The translations under genes and the position numbers were made by a program. The notes below the pieces were generated by a model. It ran no database searches. It had not been told where the DNA came from and was given only the letters and a program-made list of their open reading frames with translations. DNA of 34,395 bases, from assembly GCF_009857505.1 (NCBI RefSeq), contig NZ_WWCP01000046.1, positions 1 to 34,395 of the forward strand, written 5' to 3'. Each line of letters begins with the position of its first letter. The stretch's first letter is position 1. Of this stretch, positions 16,077 through 23,550 are shown piece after piece. The DNA comes from Duganella lactea (lineage in GTDB: Bacteria; Pseudomonadota; Gammaproteobacteria; Burkholderiales; Burkholderiaceae_D).

Positions 16077-17048
16077 TTAGTACAGGCGCAGGGTGACCAG
16101 CACCTGGCCATGGTCGGAGGCGGCGGGTGTGGTGTCAATCAGGTGTTGGTTCAGATAGCTCACATCGACCACCTCGCCGATGGCGTGGCGCGAGGCCGGG
16201 TGGAATTGCTCCGACACCAGCACATGGTCGATGGTGGCGTGGCGGCCGTCATGCGCGATGGTGTAGCCGCTGTCGCGGCGGCGCTCGCGGCCGGACTGGA
16301 TCTGGCGGCAATCGAACAACTGCCCGTGCAACTCCTCGCCCGGCTCGCAGGCGGCGCCGGCGCCCATGACGATGTGGGTGGTGACCGCGTCCACCGTGTC
16401 GTTGAAATCGCCCAGCACGATGCGCGGGCGGCGGCTTGCCTTGTCCATCGCGCTGAGCAGCGCGCGCAGCGCCACCGCCTCGGTGCCGCGCCGGATCAGC
16501 GAGCGCAAATTGGCTTGCGCGTGCAGCATCGGGGCGTCGCCGACGTCGCCGTGGCGGTAGTCGGGGCGCTTGGATTTGAGATGGACCACGATCACATCGA
16601 CAATGTGCGCGTCCGGCAGCACGATCTGCGCATGCAGCGGCGCGCGGGCGAAGCGGTCGGCGTCGCGGCCGCCGTCGGGCAGCGCCACGCCGTGCGGGAA
16701 CATGATGTAGGCTTGCGCCGGCGCCGCCAGCGGCAGGCGCGAAATCAGCGCCACTTCCGGCGTCACGCGCGGCAGGCCGGTGGCCGGATCGGGCGGCGGC
16801 GTGAAGCCGGCCAGCGTGGCGTCGCGGTAGCGCTCGCTGCGGGCCAGCACGTCGCGCAGCGCGTCCAGCGAGAAAATTTCCTGCAGGCCGATGACGTCGG
16901 CGTCCAGCTGATCGAGCTGGCGCGCGGTCCAGGCGACTTTCGCTGCATACTCGGCCTCGGTCAGCGGGGCCAGATTGTCGTACAATTTCGCCCCGGGCTG
17001 GGAAAGATTGCAAACATTGAAAGTGGCAAAGCGAATTTCCTGCTGCAT
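16077..17048 (-). CDS. Endonuclease/exonuclease/phosphatase-superfamily protein
   Basis: Metal-dependent phosphodiesterase fold, 323 residues from the ATG at 17048. Superfamily motifs are clear: RFATFNVCNLS near the N-terminus with Asn, GLQEIF with the metal-binding Glu, VVHLKSKRPD with His, VLGDFNDTVDA with Asp/Asn, and the terminal ATIDHVLVS and ASDHGQVLVTL with the catalytic His. No signal peptide is visible from this start. The substrate (DNA, phospholipid or phosphoester) is not predictable. The start codon is 22 bases from the divergent ybaK-like start, so both promoters overlap the neighbouring coding region. Confidence 0.85.
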   Translation of the reverse strand: MQQEIRFATFNVCNLSQPGAKLYDNLAPLTEAEYAAKVAWTARQLDQLDADVIGLQEIFSLDALRDVLARSERYRDATLAGFTPPPDPATGLPRVTPEVALISRLPLAAPAQAYIMFPHGVALPDGGRDADRFARAPLHAQIVLPDAHIVDVIVVHLKSKRPDYRHGDVGDAPMLHAQANLRSLIRRGTEAVALRALLSAMDKASRRPRIVLGDFNDTVDAVTTHIVMGAGAACEPGEELHGQLFDCRQIQSGRERRRDSGYTIAHDGRHATIDHVLVSEQFHPASRHAIGEVVDVSYLNQHLIDTTPAASDHGQVLVTLRLY

Positions 17049-17070
17049 AATGGACAACTCCGATCTCACC

Positions 17071-17562
17071 ATGGCTAAAAAAGAGCATATCTCCGAAACC
17101 CCCGCCACCCAGCTGCTGCGCAAGCACAAGGTGGCCTTCTCCGAGCACCCGTACACCTACGAGGAGCACGGCGGCACCGGCGTGTCCGCGCGCGAGCTGG
17201 GCGTCGACGAGCATCACGTGGTGAAAACCCTGGTGATGCAGGACGAGGCCGCCAAACCACTGATGGTGCTGATGCACGGCGATTGCAAGGTCTCGACCAA
17301 GAATCTGGCGCGTAACATCGGCTGTAAATCCGTCGAACCGTGCAAGCCGGAGGTGGCGACCCGTCACAGCGGCTACATGATCGGCGGCACCTCGCCCTTC
17401 GGCACCAAGAAGACCATGCCGGTGTATGTAGAGGATAGCATCCTTGCGCTGGAAACGATTTATATCAATGGCGGCCGGCGCGGATATTTGGTCGGCATCA
17501 AGCCCCAGGTGCTGACCGAGCTGCTCAACGCCAAGGCGGTGCATTGCGCGCTGGCCGAGTAA
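17071..17562 (+). CDS. ybaK: YbaK/EbsC-type aminoacyl-tRNA deacylase (Cys-tRNA(Pro) deacylase-like)
   Basis: Trans-editing protein that hydrolyses mischarged tRNA. The 163-residue protein has the YbaK fold: TPATQLLRKHKVAFSEHPYTYEEHGGTG, VVKTLVMQDEAAKPLMVLMHGDCKVSTKNLAR (with the catalytic-type Lys), and the glycine-rich GYMIGGTSPFGTKKTMPVYVE, followed by YINGGRRGYLVGI. The ATG at 17071 matches the usual start MxKKEHxSETPATQ; an in-frame ATG at 17050 is possible. Neither has a clear Shine-Dalgarno site. Divergent from the phosphodiesterase gene and followed by plsY. Confidence 0.88.
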   Translation: MAKKEHISETPATQLLRKHKVAFSEHPYTYEEHGGTGVSARELGVDEHHVVKTLVMQDEAAKPLMVLMHGDCKVSTKNLARNIGCKSVEPCKPEVATRHSGYMIGGTSPFGTKKTMPVYVEDSILALETIYINGGRRGYLVGIKPQVLTELLNAKAVHCALAE

Positions 17563-17617
17563 GGTTGTATATTGACCGGCTGCCTTGATGGGCTGATGAC
17601 AAGAATTTGAGGAAAAG

Positions 17618-18250
17618 ATGAATACAGTTTGGATGACCGTGGCCGCCTACCTGATCGGCTCGATCTCATTTGCGGTGGTCAGCAGCAAGTTGTTCGGCCT
17701 GGCCGACCCGCGTACCTACGGCTCGAAAAATCCGGGCGCCACCAACGTGTTGCGCAGTGGTAACAAGGCGGCCGCCATCGCCACGCTGATCGGCGACGCC
17801 GTCAAGGGCTGGCTGGCGGTGTGGCTGGCGATCCATTTCCAGCAGCGGCTGCAGATTGGTGACGCCACCATCGCGCTGGTGGCGATCGCGGTCTTCCTCG
17901 GCCACCTGTGGCCGGTGTTCTTCCGCTTTGTCGGCGGCAAGGGCGTGGCCACCGCCGCCGGCGTGCTGCTGGGCTTGAATGTTTGGCTGGGCGTCGCCAC
18001 CTTGGTGACCTGGCTGGTGGTGGCGTTCGCCTTCCGCTACTCGTCGCTGGCGGCGCTGGTGGCGGCGGTGTTCGCGCCGTTCTATTATGGTTTATTGTTT
18101 GGCGTGGAGCCGCAGCTGGCGGCGGTATTCCTGATGTGCGTGCTGCTGGTCTACCGTCACAGCGGCAACATCGCCAAGCTGATCGCGGGCAAGGAAAGCC
18201 GCATCGGCAGCAAATCGAAAGGCAAAAATGGCAACTCCCCTCAAAATTGA
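17618..18250 (+). CDS. plsY: Glycerol-3-phosphate acyltransferase PlsY
   Basis: Membrane enzyme that transfers the acyl group from acyl-phosphate to glycerol-3-phosphate, the first step of phospholipid synthesis. The 210-residue protein has about five helices. Family motifs are GSKNPGATNVLRSGNKAAA (about residues 36-54) and FLGHLWPVFFRFVGGKGVATAAGVLLG (about 93-119), the latter with the glycine-rich GGKGVAT loop. A good ribosome site (GAGGAAAAG) precedes the ATG. The C-terminal tail is basic, and its end overlaps the next gene by 23 bases. Confidence 0.95.
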   Translation: MNTVWMTVAAYLIGSISFAVVSSKLFGLADPRTYGSKNPGATNVLRSGNKAAAIATLIGDAVKGWLAVWLAIHFQQRLQIGDATIALVAIAVFLGHLWPVFFRFVGGKGVATAAGVLLGLNVWLGVATLVTWLVVAFAFRYSSLAALVAAVFAPFYYGLLFGVEPQLAAVFLMCVLLVYRHSGNIAKLIAGKESRIGSKSKGKNGNSPQN

Positions 18251-18878
18251 TTTCGTCTCCGACGTTTCGTGCCCGTGGTGCGCCATCGGCCTGAAGTCGC
18301 TGGACAAGGCGCTGGCCGCCATCGGCGATGAAGCGGCGGTGGACATCCACTTCCAGCCGTTCGAGCTGAACGCGGCCATGCCGCCGGAAGGCCAGGACAT
18401 CGGCGAGCACCTGAGCGAGAAGTACGGCTCGACCGCCGAACAGCAGCAACAGGCGCGCGAGATGATCCGCGCGCGCGGCGCGGCGGTCGGCTTCGACTTC
18501 GCGATGGACAAGCGCGGGCGCATCTACAACACCTTCGACGCCCACCGCCTGCTGCATTGGGCCGGCCTGGAAGGCCAGCAGAAAGCGCTGAAGGAAGCGC
18601 TGTTCAAGGCCTACTTCACGCAAGGCCTGGACCCGAGCGCGCACGAGGTGCTGATCTATGTGGCCGGCGAAGTGGGGCTGGACAAGGAGCGCGCGCGCCA
18701 GGTGCTGCACAGCGGCGAGTACGCCGCCGAGGTGCGCCAGGCCGAGGAGTTCTTCCACCGGCACGGCATCAACTCGGTGCCGGCGGTGATCATCAACGAG
18801 CGCCACCTGGTGTCCGGCGGCCAGCCGGCCGAGGTGTTCGAGCAAGTGCTGCGCGAGATTATGGCCAAATCGGCATAA
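18228..18878 (+). CDS. DsbA-family oxidoreductase, FrnE/2-hydroxychromene-isomerase-like
   Basis: Cytoplasmic thioredoxin-fold protein of 216 residues with no signal peptide. CPWC at residues 15-18 (DFVSDVSCPWC) is the redox motif in the first strand-helix turn, and the family signature FQPFELN follows. The C-terminal cis-Pro loop is GINSVPAVIINERHLVSGGQPAEVF. This arrangement is typical of FrnE-like DsbA proteins. The start lies inside plsY, 23 bases before its stop, so the two are probably co-translated. The partner or substrate is unknown. Confidence 0.9.
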   Translation: MATPLKIDFVSDVSCPWCAIGLKSLDKALAAIGDEAAVDIHFQPFELNAAMPPEGQDIGEHLSEKYGSTAEQQQQAREMIRARGAAVGFDFAMDKRGRIYNTFDAHRLLHWAGLEGQQKALKEALFKAYFTQGLDPSAHEVLIYVAGEVGLDKERARQVLHSGEYAAEVRQAEEFFHRHGINSVPAVIINERHLVSGGQPAEVFEQVLREIMAKSA

Positions 18879-18890
18879 AAATCCCGGCCG

Positions 18891-18911
18891 GGCGGGGGCG
18901 AGGCGCCCGCC
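18891..18911 (+). terminator. Weak terminator-like hairpin after the FrnE-like gene
   Basis: GGCGGG (18891-18896) pairs with CCCGCC (18906-18911), followed by GATCTTGTTTTG. The tail is imperfect, so termination would be partial. Confidence 0.35.
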
Positions 18912-18921
18912 GATCTTGTTT

Positions 18922-18930
18922 TGCTATAAA
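18922..18930 (+). promoter_or_regulatory. Extended -10 promoter candidate for the diguanylate cyclase
   Basis: TGC followed by TATAAA (18925-18930) makes a TGn-extended -10 element 39 bases before the ATG. No good -35 is seen. Confidence 0.4.
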
Positions 18931-18968
18931 CTCTCGGAGGATAAAGTGGTCATTACTCCGGGAGATCC

Positions 18969-20018
18969 ATGCTGGCCGAAGAACAAGTACACGCGCTGAT
19001 TACCCCCCATTCGCCGGCCGATCACTTGCGGCTGGCCGCACTGCACCGGTATCACATCCTCGACACGCCGGCCTGCGAGGACTTTACTTTTCTCACCGAG
19101 CTGGCGGCGACCATCTGCGGGCTGTCCTACGCCTTTGTGTCGCTGGTCGACGCCGACCGCGTGTGGGTCAAATCTTGCGCCGGCATGCATCTGGCCGAAC
19201 TGCCGCGCGCCGACAGCTACTGCGCGCTGGCCGTGCTGGGCGAGGCCGTCACCGAAATCCCCGACCTGACGCAAGACCCGCGCACCGCCGGCATGCCGCT
19301 GACGGTGGGCGCGCCGTTCATGCGCAGGTACAGCAGCGTGGCGCTGACCTCGTCGGACGGTTTCGCCATCGGCGCGCTGTGCGTGATGGACACCCGGCCC
19401 GGCCGCCTGAGCAACGAGCAGCGCGCCACGCTGGTCAAGCTGGCGCGCCAGGTGATGGCGCTGATCGAGCTGCGCGCCAACGAAAAAACGCTGGAGGCGA
19501 CGGTGCGCGAGCTGGAACTGCTGGCCACCACCGACGACCTGACCGGCCTGCACAACCGCCGCTCGCTGCTGCACCGGCTGAAGTTCGAGGTGGCGCGCGC
19601 ACGCCGCTTCCGGGCGCCGCTGTCGGCGGTGATGATCGACCTCGATCACTTCAAGCGCGTCAACGATGAACACGGCCACGCGGTCGGCGATCAGGTGCTG
19701 CACACGCTGGGCAAGCTGCTGCGCGAGACCGTGCGGGTGATCGACATTCCGGGCCGCTACGGCGGCGAGGAACTGTGCGTGATCCTGCCGAACACGCCGC
19801 TGGACGGCGCCTGCAAGTTCGCCGAATCGCTGCGCGCGCGGATCGCGGCGCAGATCCACTACGCCGGCGCGCGGCCGCTGCACGTGACGGCCAGCCTCGG
19901 TGTGGGCACCTTCGACCACATGGACATCGACGATAGCGAAAGCCTGCTGCGCCAGGCCGACGCCGCGCTGTACCGCGCCAAGCACGAAGGCCGTAACCGC
20001 GTGGCGTGCGCCAACTGA
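18969..20018 (+). CDS. GAF-GGDEF diguanylate cyclase
   Basis: Makes cyclic di-GMP from two GTP; cytoplasmic, 349 residues. An N-terminal GAF-type sensor spans about residues 20-165 (LRLAALHRYHILDTPACEDFTFLTELAATICG, ending CVMDTRPGRLS). A short coiled linker follows, then the GGDEF domain (about 188-349) with DDLTGLHNRRSL, DLDHFKRVNDEHGHAVGD and the active-site GGEEL at 265-269. The inhibitory I-site RVID lies at 256-259 with the correct five-residue spacing, so product feedback is expected. The sensor has no membrane helices. A GGGAGA site precedes the ATG. The gene is 12 bases before the ATPase gene. Confidence 0.94.
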   Translation: MLAEEQVHALITPHSPADHLRLAALHRYHILDTPACEDFTFLTELAATICGLSYAFVSLVDADRVWVKSCAGMHLAELPRADSYCALAVLGEAVTEIPDLTQDPRTAGMPLTVGAPFMRRYSSVALTSSDGFAIGALCVMDTRPGRLSNEQRATLVKLARQVMALIELRANEKTLEATVRELELLATTDDLTGLHNRRSLLHRLKFEVARARRFRAPLSAVMIDLDHFKRVNDEHGHAVGDQVLHTLGKLLRETVRVIDIPGRYGGEELCVILPNTPLDGACKFAESLRARIAAQIHYAGARPLHVTASLGVGTFDHMDIDDSESLLRQADAALYRAKHEGRNRVACAN

Positions 20019-20030
20019 AGGGGAGCGCGC

Positions 20031-20774
20031 ATGGGTTTGTTGCAAGCCAGACCTTATCTGCAAAGAATCACGACGCTGTTTGACGACGACATCGACTGGG
20101 ACAGCCATCCGTATCGCGTGCCGGCGGTGCGCGAACTGTCGGCGCTGGACTTTCATCCGGACGTGACCTTCTTCATCGGCGAGAACGGCGCCGGCAAATC
20201 CACCGTGCTGGAGGCGATCGCGCTGGCGCTGGGCTTCAGCATTGACGGCGGCAGCCGCAATGTCAGCAACCTCAACACCGCGCAGGAGCGGGCGCCGCTG
20301 GCCCAGTCGCTGCGGCTGTCGAAAAGCTTCAAGACGCCGCGCGACCGCTACTTCTTCCGCGCCGAGAGCTTCCACAACGTCGCCACGCGGATGGATGATT
20401 ATTTCGACCGCACCGCGTCGCGTTCCGACTCGCTGCACGCGCGCTCGCATGGCGAAGCGTTCATGTCGGTGCTGCTGGAGACCTTTCGCGGCCAGGGCCT
20501 GTACCTGCTGGACGAGCCGGAGGCGGCGCTGTCGCCCAACCGCCAGCTGGCGGCGCTGAGCGTCATCCATCAGCTGGTCCGGCAAGAATCGCAATTCATC
20601 ATCGCCACCCACTCGCCGATCCTGCTGGCCTACCCGAACGCCAAGATTCTGCTGTTCGACGGCAGCGGCATCACCGAAGTGGCCTACGAGGACACCGAAC
20701 ACTACGCGGTCACGCGCGACTTTCTCAACCACTACCCACGGCGGCTGCAACAGCTGCTGGACCCGGATGGATAA
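20031..20774 (+). CDS. AAA/ABC-type ATPase of the COG3910/RecF-like group
   Basis: Soluble ATPase of 247 residues. Walker A is GENGAGKST (residues 50-58), Walker B is GLYLLDEPEAALSPNRQ (about 156-172), and the switch His lies in FIIATHSPILLAYP. A modest signature-like SHGE precedes Walker B. The short length with no long coiled coil fits predicted ATPases of COG3910 rather than SMC or RecF. The function is unknown; related proteins occur singly in many genomes. A GGGGAG ribosome site precedes the ATG. Its last 8 bases overlap the start of the membrane hydrolase gene. Confidence 0.85.
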   Translation: MGLLQARPYLQRITTLFDDDIDWDSHPYRVPAVRELSALDFHPDVTFFIGENGAGKSTVLEAIALALGFSIDGGSRNVSNLNTAQERAPLAQSLRLSKSFKTPRDRYFFRAESFHNVATRMDDYFDRTASRSDSLHARSHGEAFMSVLLETFRGQGLYLLDEPEAALSPNRQLAALSVIHQLVRQESQFIIATHSPILLAYPNAKILLFDGSGITEVAYEDTEHYAVTRDFLNHYPRRLQQLLDPDG

Positions 20775-21924
20775 TATTACGCACAGCATCATCGGTTTTG
20801 GCGTGGGCGAACTGGTGCACCGCAGCCTGCCGGCCGAGGCGGACGCGCCGGCGCAGCGCGCGCGGCATCGTCTGCTGCTGGTGGCGTGCGCGCTGGCCAG
20901 CAACTTCCCCGATCTCGACCTGTTCCTGACCCAACTGCTGCCTTCGCCGCTGGGCTATCTGCTGCATCATCGCGGCCACACGCACACGGCGCTGTGGGCG
21001 ATACCGCAGGCGCTGCTGCTGGCGGGCTTGCTGTGGCTGCTGTGGCCATCGGCCCGAGCGCTGTTGCGCGCCAGCCGGCCGGCCCGGCTGGGTCTGGCGC
21101 TGAGCATCGTCGCGGGCTTCGCGCTGCACCTGGCGATGGACTACACCAACTCGTATGGCCTGCATCCTTGGTATCCGTTCGACGGCCGCTGGTACTACGG
21201 CGACATGGTGTTCATTGTCGAGCCGCTGTTCTGGGTGGCGATCGGCGTGCCGATGGCGCTGATCATGCGCTGGCGGGTGCCACGCGCCGCCGGCCTCGCG
21301 GCGCTGTTCGCGGCGCTGGTCTTCTTCGCCGCGCGCGGCTATCTGGATTGGACCTCGTTGGTGGCGCTGCTGCTGATCGCGCTGATCTGCGGCGCAGCGC
21401 AGTGGCGTGCCGGGCCGCGCGGACGGGGCGGCCTGATGCTGGCGCTGGGCGTCAGCATCGCCTTCCTCGGCGTGCAGCAGATGACGTCGCCGGCGGCGCG
21501 GGCGCGGATCAGCGCCGAGCTGCAAAGCCAGCATCCCGAGGCGCGTGTGCTGGACGTGGCGATGACCGCCTTCCCGTCGCAACCGCTGTGCTGGAGCTAT
21601 GTCAGCATCCAGGCCGACGGCGAGCACTATTGGTTGCAGCGCGGCGTGGCGCGCCTTGGCGGAGCGACTTGCCCGGCCGGCCTGACGGTGTCGCCGCAGA
21701 CGCAGACCGGCAGCCTGCCGGAATTGCGCGCGCTGAAAGCCAGCGACTGCCACGTCGACGCCTGGCTGCGTTTCGGCCGCATGCCGCTGCTGCAGGACGG
21801 CGCGCTGTCCGACTACCGCTTCGCGACCACCCCGCGCGGCAACTTCACCACCTTGCGCATCGCCCCATCGCCCTGTCCGGCAGACATCCCCGCCTGGGGC
21901 TACCCCCGCGCCGACCTCTTCTAA
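20767..21924 (+). CDS. YdjM/DUF457-type metal-dependent membrane hydrolase
   Basis: Inner-membrane protein of 385 residues with about six helices in its first 240 residues. The DUF457 signature is visible: MDNITHSIIGFGVGELVHRS at the start, SNFPDLDLFL, HHRGHTHTALWA and HLAMDYTNSYGLHPWYPFDGRWYYGD. These carry the His/Asp residues that likely bind metal. A C-terminal domain of about 140 residues is predicted to be soluble. The catalytic activity of the family is not established. Overlap with the ATPase gene implies co-translation. The stop codon (21922-21924) runs into the 91-base palindrome. Confidence 0.85.
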   Translation: MDNITHSIIGFGVGELVHRSLPAEADAPAQRARHRLLLVACALASNFPDLDLFLTQLLPSPLGYLLHHRGHTHTALWAIPQALLLAGLLWLLWPSARALLRASRPARLGLALSIVAGFALHLAMDYTNSYGLHPWYPFDGRWYYGDMVFIVEPLFWVAIGVPMALIMRWRVPRAAGLAALFAALVFFAARGYLDWTSLVALLLIALICGAAQWRAGPRGRGGLMLALGVSIAFLGVQQMTSPAARARISAELQSQHPEARVLDVAMTAFPSQPLCWSYVSIQADGEHYWLQRGVARLGGATCPAGLTVSPQTQTGSLPELRALKASDCHVDAWLRFGRMPLLQDGALSDYRFATTPRGNFTTLRIAPSPCPADIPAWGYPRADLF

Positions 21925-22013
21925 ACCCCGGTGTCAGGTCTGACATTCGCACACAGGCTCAACTGCTCCGCAGTTGAGCCTGTGTGCGAATGTCAGACCT
22001 GACACCGGGGTTT
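21923..22013. repeat. 91-base perfect inverted repeat (44-bp stem, TCC loop)
   Basis: Bases 21923-21966 are the exact reverse complement of 21970-22013. Each arm also contains the smaller palindrome TGTCAG-GT-CTGACA, the same core found in the terminator at 11611-11640. The unit is therefore a composite: two inverted copies of a REP-like core around an inner hairpin based on TTCGCACACAGGCTCAACTG. It overlaps the last codon of the upstream gene. It may act as a terminator without a U-tract, a cruciform or a mobile palindromic unit. Confidence 0.9.
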
Positions 22014-22025
22014 GACGTCGTATCG

Positions 22026-22043
22026 TGTGGCGACTTCACCACA
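22026..22043. promoter_or_regulatory. Candidate upstream activator dyad TGTGG-N8-CCACA
   Basis: A TGTGG/CCACA dyad centred about 82 bases upstream of the predicted sigma-54 start. This is a suitable distance for an enhancer-binding protein. No regulator is assigned. Confidence 0.25.
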
Positions 22044-22090
22044 AAAGCGCCTAGAATCAAGCGGTATAGGCTAATTACTGCCTATTTGGT

Positions 22091-22106
22091 TGGCACAGCA
22101 ATTGCA
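22091..22106 (+). promoter_or_regulatory. Sigma-54 (RpoN) promoter, near consensus
   Basis: TGGCACA-GCAA-TTGCA matches TGGCACG-N4-TTGCW with one mismatch, and GG and GC are separated by exactly 10 bases. Predicted start near 22117; the ATG at 22150 with its GGAGG site follows at a normal leader length. Confidence 0.7.
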
Positions 22107-22149
22107 TTGCCCTCCAGAAAGGACGATGATCAATTGCATGGAGGACGTT

Positions 22150-22332
22150 ATGGATACGATAACTGAGAAAGACAAAGCACGCTTGGCCCACGAGTCGCCA
22201 GCCGATGAACGTCGCCCGCGCAGCGAGCGCATCGCCGCCCGTGGCGTCAGCCTGGGGCAGGGCAAGGCCAAATTCTGGGTGCCGCTGGTCGGCCTTGCCG
22301 TGCTGGCCGGCATGGCGCTGGCGTCGAATTAA
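22150..22332 (+). CDS. Small single-pass membrane protein (60 aa), function unknown
   Basis: Starts at an ATG with a GGAGG ribosome site 6 bases upstream. The 60 residues have a charged, probably disordered N-terminal half (MDTITEKDKARLAHESPADE, then RRPRSERIAARG) and one hydrophobic helix at about 42-59 (FWVPLVGLAVLAGMALAS). This predicts a small tail-anchored or single-pass protein. I do not recognise a family. The sigma-54-type promoter 44-59 bases upstream and the clear ribosome site argue that it is real. Its stop overlaps the stop of the convergent tsaD by four bases. Confidence 0.65.
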   Translation: MDTITEKDKARLAHESPADERRPRSERIAARGVSLGQGKAKFWVPLVGLAVLAGMALASN

Positions 22333-23369
22333 ATCACTTTGAGCTCGTCGAGCGGCCAGCGCGGCCGCACGTTGAACGAGTAATCCTTCTTCGCCGCGTC
22401 CGGGTTGATCATTAGCCGCATCGCCCCGGCGAAGGCGATCATCGCGCCGTTATCGGTGCAAAATTCCAGTTCCGGGTAGTAGACCTTGAACCGCTTCGTG
22501 GCCGCCGCCGCGTTCAGTGACGCGCGCAGCTGCTGGTTGGCGCCGACGCCGCCGGCGATCACCAGCCGCTTCAGGCCGGTGTGCTTGATGGCCGACACGC
22601 ACTTGGCGGTCAGCACGTCGACGATCGCATCGACGAAGCCGCGCGCGATGTTGGCTTTGTCCTGCTCGCAAATGTTGGCGATGACTTTTTCCTCGTGGTT
22701 CTTCACCACCGTCAGCACCGCCGTTTTCAGGCCGGAGAAGCTGAAATTGAAATCCTTGGTGTGCTTCATCGGCCGCGGCAACTGGTAGGCGGCCGGATCG
22801 CCGAATTCGGCCAGGCGCGAAATCGCCGGACCGCCCGGATAACCCAGCCCCAGCAGCTTGGCCGACTTGTCGAACGCCTCGCCGGCGGCGTCGTCCAGCG
22901 TTTCGCCCAGCAGCGTGTACTGGCCGACGCCGTCCACCCGCATCAGCTGCGTATGCCCGCCCGACACCAGCAGGGCGATGAACGGAAATGCCGGCGGCTG
23001 CGACGCCAGCAGCGGCGACAGCAGGTGGCCCTCCAGGTGGTGCACGCCCAGCACCGGCTTGTCCAGCGACAGGCCGAGGCTGCACGCCACCGACGCGCCG
23101 ACCAGCAGCGCGCCGGCCAGGCCCGGCCCCTGGGTGTAGGCGATGGCGTCGATGTCGTCCGGCGTCTTGCCGGCCTGTTCCAGCGTCTGCGTCAGCAGCG
23201 GAATGGCGCGGCGGATGTGGTCGCGCGACGCCAGTTCCGGCACGACGCCGCCGTATTCCTCATGCATGGCGACCTGCGAGTGCAGGGCATGGGACAGCAG
23301 GCCGTGTTGCGTGTCGTACAACGCCAGGCCGGTTTCGTCGCAGGAGGATTCAACGCCAAGAACGATCAT
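22329..23369 (-). CDS. tsaD: tRNA threonylcarbamoyladenosine transferase TsaD
   Basis: Catalytic subunit for t6A37 modification of ANN-decoding tRNAs, working with TsaB and TsaE. From the ATG at 23369 it has 346 residues. MIVLGVESSCDETG at the start, the metal-binding HxxxH in VHHLEGHLLSPL, LLVSGGHTQLMRV, GEAFDKSAKLLGLGYPGG, FSFSGLKTAV and VIAGGVGANQQLR are all as expected for the ASKHA-fold family. A four-codon upstream extension is possible but the family starts at MIVLG. No clear ribosome site is visible. Its promoter region overlaps the dyads upstream of the divergent NirD-like gene. Confidence 0.96.
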   Translation of the reverse strand: MIVLGVESSCDETGLALYDTQHGLLSHALHSQVAMHEEYGGVVPELASRDHIRRAIPLLTQTLEQAGKTPDDIDAIAYTQGPGLAGALLVGASVACSLGLSLDKPVLGVHHLEGHLLSPLLASQPPAFPFIALLVSGGHTQLMRVDGVGQYTLLGETLDDAAGEAFDKSAKLLGLGYPGGPAISRLAEFGDPAAYQLPRPMKHTKDFNFSFSGLKTAVLTVVKNHEEKVIANICEQDKANIARGFVDAIVDVLTAKCVSAIKHTGLKRLVIAGGVGANQQLRASLNAAAATKRFKVYYPELEFCTDNGAMIAFAGAMRLMINPDAAKKDYSFNVRPRWPLDELKVI

Positions 23370-23428
23370 GGAAAGCAGCACAATTCAGAAGGGGAATCCG
23401 CCATTGTAATGTAAACCGGGTGCGTGCA

Positions 23429-23466
23429 TGCACCGGCCTGGTCCCGGCCCGCACCGGCGGGGTGCG
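23429..23466. promoter_or_regulatory. Two NtrC-like dyads
   Basis: CGCACC-GGCGG-GGTGCG (23450-23466) is a perfect dyad fitting the NtrC pattern GCACY-N5-RGTGC. TGCACC-GGCCT-GGTCCC (23429-23445) has one good half-site. The centres are 21 bases apart, two helical turns, and lie about 62 and 83 bases upstream of the predicted sigma-54 start. Confidence 0.45.
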
Positions 23467-23493
23467 AATTTTGCCAAATGGCCAGATTTCGCA

Positions 23494-23509
23494 TGGCATC
23501 GCTTTTGCT
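23494..23509 (+). promoter_or_regulatory. Sigma-54 (RpoN) promoter for the NirD-like gene
   Basis: TGGCATC-GCTT-TTGCT matches TGGCACG-N4-TTGCW with two mismatches, and GG and GC are 10 bases apart. Predicted start near 23520, 31 bases before the ATG. Confidence 0.6.
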
Positions 23510-23550
23510 AGTTTCTGCTACTTAAACAGGCAACCGCGTGGGAGGGGACG

